This document shows positions 1 through 6,099 of a DNA stretch of 9,003 nucleotides, piece after piece. This stretch comes from Pontiellaceae bacterium. GTDB taxonomy: Bacteria; Verrucomicrobiota; Kiritimatiellia; Kiritimatiellales; Tichowtungiaceae. The DNA lies in NCBI GenBank assembly GCA_025457785.1, contig JALOTS010000188.1, forward strand, positions 1-9,003, given 5' to 3'. Below the pieces are notes generated by a model that saw nothing but the letters and a program-made list of their open reading frames with translations, had not been told where the DNA came from and made no database searches. The position numbers were made by a program, and so were the translations under genes. Numbering within the stretch: the stretch's first letter is position 1; every line of letters begins with the position of its first letter.

Positions 1-1017
1 TATTGTCACAATTGCACCCAGTAATGAAAGTAATAAAAAACCAGCTGTTGAAAACAGTATTTTTTCAGTAAAAGAAAGTCGTCGGTCATGCTCTAATTGT
101 TTGAAGTCAATAGCTTGGTCTTTTATACTCATTTCGTAACGTATTTTTTCGTTGGCTCGTTTATAGAAAAGGATGCCGGTGCGAATGGAGGAGATGGCAG
201 CGGATTTCAGGCCGTCTTTATGGGTCAAATCACACTGAGAATCGATCAGCCTCAGCGTTTGTATATCGCCCAGCGTATAGGCCCGTTTGGCGGCGTGCCA
301 CAGTTCCTGCTGTTCAGGAGTGGAGCTGCCCGCCCGGTCCGGGTGCAGTTTTTGAACAATATTCCGGTAGAGCTTTTTGAGAGTTTTCTTTTCCTGCTCG
401 AGTTTTTCGCTGAAGGAGAGCTTGAACGGGTTATTTGAATGAGCTTGATGAAAAAAGGAGGCATTTTCTTCGTTGATTTCTCCATTCAGTATCGAATCCA
501 TAAATCTGCGGAACTCTGCGAAAGTCTCATCCTGCTCTTCTTCGCCCTCTTTTTTTTCTCCACCGCCAAAAGGATCGAAATCATCGTCGTCGTCTTCCGG
601 CGCGGGCGGCGGCGGTGCAAAAAAATCTTCAAAGCCTTTGGGTATATCGCCTTTGGTTTCGATGTAATGCTGAGCGGCCTCTACGCATTCCCTGCCTGTC
701 CGGTTCCGGTAAAACCCGCAAAGGTCATCGGCCAGAAAAAAAATATTCTGCAGGGAGAACGCGGCTGTTGATTCAGCTTGAAGCTGGTCCCGGATGGAAC
801 TGCCGTGCTTATGAATCCAGCGTTGAAATTCCGGGACATCCTTTTTCTCAAACTGCGTGAGTTGATCCGTCAGTTTCGCGTGAGTTGTTTTGATGCGGTT
901 CAGCGCCCCCAGCTCTGTTTTGCGCAGCTTGGCGGTATCCAGCGGAATCAGCGCGCGAACGGTTGAATACGTTATACGCTGGGTCTTTTGCGCCGGTCTT
1001 GTTTTTTTTCTTTTCAT
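1..1017 (-). CDS. J-domain protein (DnaJ-like co-chaperone), C-terminus beyond the left edge
   Basis: The frame is open from an ATG at 1017 to base 1 with no stop, giving 339 residues of an incomplete protein. Residues 1-130 are a charged, probably helical region of no family I recognise. Residues 134-164 are a low-complexity linker with four prolines in a row, five aspartates in a row, glycines and many glutamates. Residues about 205-260 look like a J domain: a basic helix with LYRNIVQKLHPDR, the HPD triad at 225-227, then an ELW...AKRAYTLGD helix. J domains stimulate the ATPase of DnaK/Hsp70, so this is probably a specialised DnaK partner. No Gly/Phe-rich or zinc-binding DnaJ region is visible, so it is not DnaJ itself. 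A hydrophobic stretch at 321-339 reaches the window edge and may be a membrane segment. The gene starts 29 bases after the SNF2 stop and has no clear Shine-Dalgarno sequence. Confidence 0.8.
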   Translation of the reverse strand, partial: MKRKKTRPAQKTQRITYSTVRALIPLDTAKLRKTELGALNRIKTTHAKLTDQLTQFEKKDVPEFQRWIHKHGSSIRDQLQAESTAAFSLQNIFFLADDLCGFYRNRTGRECVEAAQHYIETKGDIPKGFEDFFAPPPPAPEDDDDDFDPFGGGEKKEGEEEQDETFAEFRRFMDSILNGEINEENASFFHQAHSNNPFKLSFSEKLEQEKKTLKKLYRNIVQKLHPDRAGSSTPEQQELWHAAKRAYTLGDIQTLRLIDSQCDLTHKDGLKSAAISSIRTGILFYKRANEKIRYEMSIKDQAIDFKQLEHDRRLSFTEKILFSTAGFLLLSLLGAIVTI

Positions 1018-1046
1018 GGAGTGAACTTTTTTGAGCGGAAGCGAAA

Positions 1047-3674
1047 CTACAGCTCTGCTTTTTCGACATCAAGACGGATCATTTGCAGAATTTCCTCATT
1101 GCTCATCTCGGTCAGCAGTTTTTCCGTTCCGCCCTCAAGGATCTGATCGGCGGTCCGCTGTTTTTCGGCAAGCAGCAGGTCGATTTTTTCCTCCAGGGTT
1201 CCGGAGGTGACGAATTTATGCACCAGCACGTTGCGCCGCTGTCCGATACGGAAGGCGCGGTCGGTGGCCTGATTTTCGACCGCCGGATTCCACCAGCGGT
1301 CGAAGTGAATCACATGCGAGGCGGCGGTCAGGTTCAGCCCGGTTCCTCCGGCTTTGATCGACAGGACAAAGAACGGCGGGCCGTCTTCGCGCTGAAAGGT
1401 TTCGACCAGGTTCTGCCGCTGTTTAACCGGCGTTCCGCCGTGTAAAACCAGTCCGGGCCGACTAAAAACCTTCGCGAGACAGTCGGCCAGCGGCTCGGTC
1501 ATTTCACGGAACTGCGTAAAAATAAGCACTTTTTCGCCGCGTGATTCGATCTCGGCGCACAATTCTTCCAATCGTTGGAACTTTGCGCTGTCGGCCGGAT
1601 TATATTCACCCTGACCGGTGAGCTGGTCGGGATGGTTGCAGATCTGTTTAAAGCGCATCAGATAGGTCAGCACCAGACCTTTGCGCTGGATTCCTTCGGC
1701 GGCCTGCAGCTCCTTCATCAGGCTGTCTGCTGTTTGCTGGTAAAGCCTGGCCTGCGGCTTGCTCAGCCCGCAGAATACGGTCATTTCGGTTTTATCCGGC
1801 AGGTCGGAAATAATCGATTTATCCGTTTTAAGCCGCCGCAGAATGTAGGGGCTGACCAGCCGCCGCAACGGTGCATAATGATCGTGGTTTCCGGACTGAA
1901 TGGCCTTGGCAAAGGCTGAAAACTGCGAGGCATTCCCCAACAAGCCGGGATTGAGAAAGTCGAACAGTGACCACAAATCGCCCAGCCGGTTTTCAATCGG
2001 TGTTCCGGTCAGCGCAATACGGGCTTCGGCGTTCAACGTCCGGACGGCTTTGCTTTGACGGGTGGAATGGTTTTTAATCGCCTGCGCCTCGTCGAGAATC
2101 ACCCAGCTCCAATCGGTTTTTGAAGGCCAGTTCAGGCGGGTCAGCATGCCGTAGGTGGTAATCACCAGATCTGCCCCCGTCAAATCGGGGGCTTGCAGAT
2201 CGGTGCCGGTTTCCGAGCGATGAACGGTCAGTAGCTTCAGCGACGGCGCAAAACGGGCCGCTTCGCGTTTCCAGTTTCCAATCAATGACGCGGGAACCAC
2301 GAGCAGCGCAGGCCCGGATTCGGCGCATTCCTGTTTTTTGCGCAGCAGGGCGGCCAGAACCTGAATGGTTTTTCCGAGGCCCATGTCGTCGGCCAGGCAG
2401 GCTCCCAAACCGGTACGGGCGCAGAACCAGAGCCAGTTCAGTCCGGTCTCCTGATACGGGCGCAGTGCGGCGTGCAGTGTTTTCGGCGGAAACTGAACCT
2501 GCGGATTGCGGAGCTGCTCCAGCATTTCCGCCAGCCATTCGCCCGGCTGCGTAAACGCCCATTCGCGATGTTCCTCCAACTCCTCTGCCTGTTTCAGGTC
2601 GGACGGTGCTCCGGCCAGCAGACGCATTCCCTGCGCAAATGAAATCTGACCGGAGCGTTCGATTGACTCCCAGTGCGCGAGGGCCTGCTTCAGTTTTTCG
2701 CGATCCACTTCAACCCACAGCCCGCGCAGCAGAACCAGTCCATCGCCGCCTGCCAGCAGGGCGTTGACTTCCGCCCGCGAAAGGCACTGTCCGTCGATTA
2801 CGACATCCAATTTAAAATCCAGCAGCGCATTGATTCCCAGCGAACTCTGTTTTTTACCGCCGATGGTGACGGCCACCTGCGGGCGGCTGCCCTTTTTCTT
2901 CCACCAGTTCGGCAGGCGAACCAGCAGTCCGGCCTCTTCAAAGGCGGGAACACTTTTCAAAAACGCATACGCTTCCTCCGGCAGCCAGGCCAGCGGATGG
3001 AAAATATCGCCGGTCTTTATCAGATCATCCATCAGCGGGCTCTGTTTGGCGGCGGCATGCAGGGGCGAAAGCAGTTTCAGCAACATCGGTTTGTTGTTTG
3101 CGCCCGCATATTCCTTTAACGCCTTGCCTAAAGGGAGTTGCTGAACCCGTCCGCTTTGAGAAAGCCCCGAGGCATAAGAGGCCATGAAGGCGAACGGATA
3201 CTCCGGATCGTTTTTTGTTTCAGCGAGGTGCAGTGTAACCCGTCCGACACGCGACCAGAGCGGCGCACAGGTCTGCAGAAATCCGGCCAGTCCGTTGGTT
3301 TTGGGCAGTTGATCACGAGTCCAGGCCTCCAGGCGGTTCCAGATTCCGAGCAATACGTCGGGCGACAGATATTCCGCGCCGCGCATCGGCGGCGCATTCA
3401 GAATCCGTTCCGTCAGTTCAGCCGGATCGGGCGGTTGAATTTCGAAGGCCGCCGAGGAGTCCCCTTCGGGAATATGACAAAGCGACCGGAGAAACCGACC
3501 CGAAAACTCTTTCCAAAACAGCACCGATGCATCGGTTTCAAGCTCCAGTCTTTTCCCGCCGATTGCAATCAGCCCCGCCGGTTCGGATTGAGCAAAGGCC
3601 GACAGTTCCGTGCCGGCCGGCTGACGGCAAATCACCACACCGTGCGGTGTCAGTTCCAATCGCCCGGAGTCCAT
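1047..3674 (-). CDS. SNF2-family DEAD/DEAH-like helicase/ATPase with DUF3670-type N-terminal region
   Basis: This 875-residue protein is a superfamily 2 SNF2/RapA-type ATPase, expected to translocate on DNA and remodel nucleic acid-protein complexes rather than unwind strands. The SNF2 core begins near residue 400. Visible motifs are Q-like RPYQETGLNWL (405-415), Walker A DDMGLGKT (429-436), motif Ia VVPASLIGNW (459-468), motif II DEAQ (528-531), motif III LTGTP (555-559), ILRRLKTD (611-618), motif IV region KVLIFTQF (715-722), LHGGT (744-748), motif V GGTGLNL (776-782) and motif VI ATDRAFRIGQ (803-812). All catalytic motifs look intact. Residues about 215-345 (LPNWWKKK, then LLRGLWVEVD) resemble the SNF2-helicase-associated DUF3670 domain. 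The ATG at 3674 lies 7 bases after the bioC stop, and a weak AAAGAG overlaps the end of bioC. I see no nuclease, methylase or SWIM zinc-finger domain, and no defence partner beside it. Confidence 0.95.
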   Translation of the reverse strand: MDSGRLELTPHGVVICRQPAGTELSAFAQSEPAGLIAIGGKRLELETDASVLFWKEFSGRFLRSLCHIPEGDSSAAFEIQPPDPAELTERILNAPPMRGAEYLSPDVLLGIWNRLEAWTRDQLPKTNGLAGFLQTCAPLWSRVGRVTLHLAETKNDPEYPFAFMASYASGLSQSGRVQQLPLGKALKEYAGANNKPMLLKLLSPLHAAAKQSPLMDDLIKTGDIFHPLAWLPEEAYAFLKSVPAFEEAGLLVRLPNWWKKKGSRPQVAVTIGGKKQSSLGINALLDFKLDVVIDGQCLSRAEVNALLAGGDGLVLLRGLWVEVDREKLKQALAHWESIERSGQISFAQGMRLLAGAPSDLKQAEELEEHREWAFTQPGEWLAEMLEQLRNPQVQFPPKTLHAALRPYQETGLNWLWFCARTGLGACLADDMGLGKTIQVLAALLRKKQECAESGPALLVVPASLIGNWKREAARFAPSLKLLTVHRSETGTDLQAPDLTGADLVITTYGMLTRLNWPSKTDWSWVILDEAQAIKNHSTRQSKAVRTLNAEARIALTGTPIENRLGDLWSLFDFLNPGLLGNASQFSAFAKAIQSGNHDHYAPLRRLVSPYILRRLKTDKSIISDLPDKTEMTVFCGLSKPQARLYQQTADSLMKELQAAEGIQRKGLVLTYLMRFKQICNHPDQLTGQGEYNPADSAKFQRLEELCAEIESRGEKVLIFTQFREMTEPLADCLAKVFSRPGLVLHGGTPVKQRQNLVETFQREDGPPFFVLSIKAGGTGLNLTAASHVIHFDRWWNPAVENQATDRAFRIGQRRNVLVHKFVTSGTLEEKIDLLLAEKQRTADQILEGGTEKLLTEMSNEEILQMIRLDVEKAEL

Positions 3675-3681
3675 GCCCGGT

Positions 3682-4449
3682 TCACTCTTTCGTTACTAAC
3701 AGGGTGGCGGCCTCATAGGTGGCGTAAACCCCGTCGGGTGAGGTATAGCGTTCCTGATAGAGTTCGATCAGACGATTGAGTTCACTGCGATTCAGGGGCG
3801 CACGCCCGGAGGCGACTTTTGAGCCGGTGACACCCTGCTCATGAATGGTTCGCAGGAAATCGGTCGTGTCTTTGTAGGAGACCTCTTCTTCGCTCAGTTT
3901 TTTGCGCAGGACTTTAAAACCGGCGGCGTGCAGATGGTCGATCAGCTCGTCCAGCGTATGGAGTGCACTGGGCGGGGTTTTTTCCGGCGCAATTTCACTG
4001 CGTACGGCCAGCAGTTCCTTGAGCGTCCCGCGAATCATCATTCCCAGCGCAAAGAAGCCGCCGGGTTCCAGGTTTTGGAAAATATTATCAAAGGTTTTCC
4101 GAAGGTCGGAAACCCAGTGCAAAGTCGCGCTGCTGACGATCAGCGGGTAGGGGTCGGTTCCGCGATAGGTTTGCGCATCGCCCTGAATCCAGGTGATTTG
4201 TTCGAAGCGTTTCAGTTTGTTTCGTCCGTATTCCACCATTTTGCCCGAGAGATCCACGGCATCAATCAATACATCCGGGAACTGGTCGGTCAGCAGGCGG
4301 GTGAGTTGTCCGGTCCCGCTTCCCAGCTCCAGGATCTGTTCCGGATAGATTTCGGGCAGGACATCGCAAACGGAACGGGCCAGCGAGAGTTGCGGGCGGG
4401 CGTGCCGGTCATAGGTTTCGGCAGCGGCGGAAAATCGTTTTTCAATCAT
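3682..4449 (-). CDS. bioC: Malonyl-[ACP] O-methyltransferase BioC
   Basis: The 255-residue product is a class I SAM-dependent methyltransferase. BioC methylates the free carboxyl of malonyl-ACP (or -CoA), disguising it so that fatty-acid synthase can elongate it to pimeloyl-ACP methyl ester for biotin synthesis in the cytoplasm. The N-terminal signature FSAAAETYDRHARPQ (6-20) is typical of BioC. SAM motif I is ELGSGTGQLT (41-50), with the ribose-binding acidic residue at D66 (VDLS), GDAQTY at 90-95, SSATLHWVSD at 106-115 in the place of the family's LQW motif, and GTLKEL at 141-146. The frame extends 25 codons upstream to an ATG at 4524, but that extension overlaps the previous gene and has no family features. 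The ATG at 4449 follows AGGAG by 5 bases and puts the signature at the N-terminus, so I chose it. The gene follows the BioH-like gene by 13 bases. BioC is the best fit over a generic methyltransferase because of the signature and the BioH neighbour. Confidence 0.88.
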   Translation of the reverse strand: MIEKRFSAAAETYDRHARPQLSLARSVCDVLPEIYPEQILELGSGTGQLTRLLTDQFPDVLIDAVDLSGKMVEYGRNKLKRFEQITWIQGDAQTYRGTDPYPLIVSSATLHWVSDLRKTFDNIFQNLEPGGFFALGMMIRGTLKELLAVRSEIAPEKTPPSALHTLDELIDHLHAAGFKVLRKKLSEEEVSYKDTTDFLRTIHEQGVTGSKVASGRAPLNRSELNRLIELYQERYTSPDGVYATYEAATLLVTKE

Positions 4450-4453
4450 AAGG

Positions 4454-4459
4454 TCTCCT
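4454..4459 (-). promoter_or_regulatory. Ribosome binding site of bioC
   Basis: On the minus strand the bases read AGGAGA, 4 bases before the ATG at 4449 (AGGAG with a 5-base spacer). It lies in the short gap after the BioH-like stop. It settles the bioC start in favour of 4449 over the upstream in-frame ATG at 4524. Confidence 0.8.
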
Positions 4460-4462
4460 GAT

Positions 4463-5101
4463 TCATTCAAGAAAATGCCGGATGACAGGAAGAATGGCAA
4501 GCGCGGCGATGTGATGGCCATCATTTGGCAGGCGGAGGCAGGTCGCTATCGGCAGATGCTGCGCCAGCCAGTCTGATGCTTCCGGGGGAATGATCCGGTC
4601 TTTTTCGCCGTGCAGCAGCAGAACGGGGATTTTAATCTGCGGGACTTTTCTTCGAAGATCGGCCGCAATCAGGTATTCCAGTCCTTCAACCAATTGATTT
4701 ACAGGGGCTTTTACACTTGCGCAAGGGCGAACAGGGTCTGGATCGTTGACGTTTTTGTAGAATTCTTCGAGTGTTGCGGCAGGGTCGCGTTTAAGCTGGG
4801 CGATCATGTGGCGGAGCACTTTTTGCGGAACGCCGCAATCGTAGCCGTCGGTTGAGCAGAAGCGGGCGGTTGATGCAAGCAGAATTAATTTCCGGCAGGA
4901 GACGGGTAGAAGTTCTATTGCCAGCATGCCGCCCATGGACCAGCCGGCCACGAAATCGGCCTTTGGAATGGCATTTTCGGCCAGCACGTTCGCGCTGGTC
5001 AGAATCTGTACGTCAAAATCCGCCGCAAGCAGATCCGCCAGCGGTTGCATGGCATCGGCCTCGTGTGCCCATGCTGTGATTATGATTAGCGAGGGGTTCA
5101 C
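4463..5101 (-). CDS. bioH: Alpha/beta hydrolase, BioH-like pimeloyl-[ACP] methyl ester esterase
   Basis: The 212-residue protein is an alpha/beta-hydrolase. The nucleophile elbow is GWSMGG with S55. The likely acid is D168 in LLLHGEKDRIIP, and the likely catalytic histidine is H196 in NDGHH. LILLASTARF (72-81) followed by a charged helix with RDPAATLEEF, and later GLEYLIAADLR, follow the BioH pattern closely. BioH cleaves the methyl ester of pimeloyl-ACP, ending chain elongation and releasing pimeloyl-ACP for BioF. The downstream bioC strongly supports this role. The protein is shorter than the E. coli enzyme (about 255 residues), mainly near the N-terminus, where the usual first-strand glycine motif reads ITAWAHEADAM. 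BioG or another short isofunctional esterase is an alternative. The start is GTG at 5101; an in-frame TAA at 5116-5114 rules out a start further upstream, and no clear Shine-Dalgarno is seen. Confidence 0.75.
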   Translation of the reverse strand: MNPSLIIITAWAHEADAMQPLADLLAADFDVQILTSANVLAENAIPKADFVAGWSMGGMLAIELLPVSCRKLILLASTARFCSTDGYDCGVPQKVLRHMIAQLKRDPAATLEEFYKNVNDPDPVRPCASVKAPVNQLVEGLEYLIAADLRRKVPQIKIPVLLLHGEKDRIIPPEASDWLAQHLPIATCLRLPNDGHHIAALAILPVIRHFLE

Positions 5102-5181
5102 GGTGCTTTGATGTTAAAACCTGTAATTTTAATCCGAACCCGGCGAGTTTCTCGACAGAAGGGTTTTTAATCGCTAGTTTG
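5102..5181. promoter_or_regulatory. Divergent intergenic region between bioH and the HAD gene
   Basis: This 80-base gap must hold promoters for both directions. For the leftward operon a possible sigma70-like pair is TCGAGA (minus strand, about 5155-5150) and TAAAAT (5131-5126) with an 18-base spacer. For the rightward HAD gene a TTTAAT at 5166-5171 could be a -10 element, but I see no good -35. A nested inverted repeat lies at 5137-5165. I looked for a BirA-type biotin operator (two TGTAAACC-like half-sites) and did not find a convincing one. These are visual matches only. Confidence 0.35.
5137..5165 (+). repeat. Nested inverted repeat between bioH and the HAD gene
   Basis: AACCC (5137-5141) pairs with GGGTT (5161-5165), and inside it CGAG (5144-5147) pairs with CTCG (5151-5154) around a TTT loop. 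The internal spacers (2 and 6 bases) are unequal. Five T residues include the end of the outer stem on the plus strand, so it loosely resembles a weak terminator or attenuator before the HAD gene. It may be chance. Confidence 0.25.
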
Positions 5182-6099
5182 ATGTTCATGAAAAAAAGCT
5201 GGTGTAAAGATGACCTGATCCATTTTACGCCTCAGCACGAGGCGTTGCTCGCAATTGATTCGGACGGCTGTGTGTTTGACAGCATGACGATTAAACAACG
5301 CATTTTTCATGACGGGATCATCAATTTCTGGGGGTTGGGAGCGGTTGAGGCGGAGTTTCGACGGGTGGCGGAGTGGACGGCGCTTTTTTCGCCGTGGCGG
5401 GGCCTGAACCGGTTTGAGCTGCTTCTCCGGATTTTTCAAAATATGCAGAATCCGCCGGATATCCGGTCTCTGGAAAATTTTGTCTCTTCAGGGGTGCCGC
5501 TGAGTGAGAGCGAGCTGGCAAACGTTGTTGCGGCAACCGGCGACCCGGAGCTGGAGCGGGCGCTGGAATGGAGCCGTGCCGTGAACGTTGAAATCGCGGC
5601 GATCCCCGAAATGCCGGTATTTGATGGAGTTTTCCAGACCCTGGAAAAAATTCGCGGCATGGCCGATTCGATCGTTGTTTCGCAGACCAACGAGGCGGCG
5701 CTGGTCCGCGAGTGGGCCCAGGCCGGGCTTGAAAAATTTATCGATGTGATTGCGGGTGCGGAGCTCGGTTCGAAGGTGGAGTCGCTCTCCACCGCCATGA
5801 AGGGCCGCTATTCTGCGGAGCGCACGCTGATGGTCGGCGATGCCCCCGGCGATTTGGAAACCGCCCGGGCAACCGGCGCACTGTTTTTCCCGATTATTCC
5901 CGGCGATGAGACGGCCAGCTGGATTGAACTCCGTGAACAGGGGCTTGACCGGTTTTTGACCGGGGCGTTCAGTCCGGCGTATCAGGAGGATTTGATTGCC
6001 CGCTTCAACACGGCGCTTTCGCCGGTTCCGCCGTGGAGTGCATCCCGTCAAGCCGCGGCTTGCGGCTGCCAGGCCGCGTCGAGCAGTTTGATCAACTGA
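5182..6099 (+). CDS. HAD-superfamily phosphohydrolase, substrate unknown
   Basis: About 305 residues from the ATG at 5182. All four HAD motifs are visible; residue numbers here are from that ATG. Motif I is AIDSDGCVFDS, with nucleophile D26 and acid/base D28. Motif II is IVVSQT (S167), motif III is K198 in ELGSKVES, and motif IV is GDAPGD (219-224). A helical C1-type cap lies between motif I and about residue 144 and includes WRGLNRFELLLR. The DSDGCVFDS form of motif I marks a HAD subgroup I associate, from memory, with PVC and Bacteroidota genomes, often near sugar catabolism; its substrate is not known to me. It is presumably a cytoplasmic small-molecule phosphatase. The start is uncertain: TTG at 5179, ATG at 5182 and ATG at 5188 are in frame and none has a clear Shine-Dalgarno. 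Its last 52 bases overlap the convergent antiporter gene, and its final 20 or so residues (Ala/Ser/Cys-rich) are probably not part of the fold. Confidence 0.85.
   Translation: MFMKKSWCKDDLIHFTPQHEALLAIDSDGCVFDSMTIKQRIFHDGIINFWGLGAVEAEFRRVAEWTALFSPWRGLNRFELLLRIFQNMQNPPDIRSLENFVSSGVPLSESELANVVAATGDPELERALEWSRAVNVEIAAIPEMPVFDGVFQTLEKIRGMADSIVVSQTNEAALVREWAQAGLEKFIDVIAGAELGSKVESLSTAMKGRYSAERTLMVGDAPGDLETARATGALFFPIIPGDETASWIELREQGLDRFLTGAFSPAYQEDLIARFNTALSPVPPWSASRQAAACGCQAASSSLIN

Noticed and set aside
1047..3674. SNF2 protein as part of a phage-defence system (for example DISARM-like)
   Set aside because: No methylase, phospholipase D-type, nuclease or other DISARM-type partner lies nearby; the neighbours are biotin and J-domain genes, and the N-terminal region matches the ordinary DUF3670 SNF2 architecture.
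2673..3779. Long plus-strand reading frames opposite the SNF2 gene (for example 3138-3779)
   Set aside because: They mirror the codon structure of the minus-strand gene, show no recognisable domain, and have Arg/Pro-rich composition typical of antisense frames in a GC-rich gene.
4450..4524. Longer BioC beginning at the ATG at 4524
   Set aside because: It would overlap the BioH-like gene by 62 bases, lacks a better ribosome site, and the BioC signature begins right after the ATG at 4449, which has AGGAG.
5102..5181. BirA biotin operator in front of bioH-bioC
   Set aside because: GGTTTTAAC and AAAACC-like words occur but not as two properly spaced inverted half-sites.
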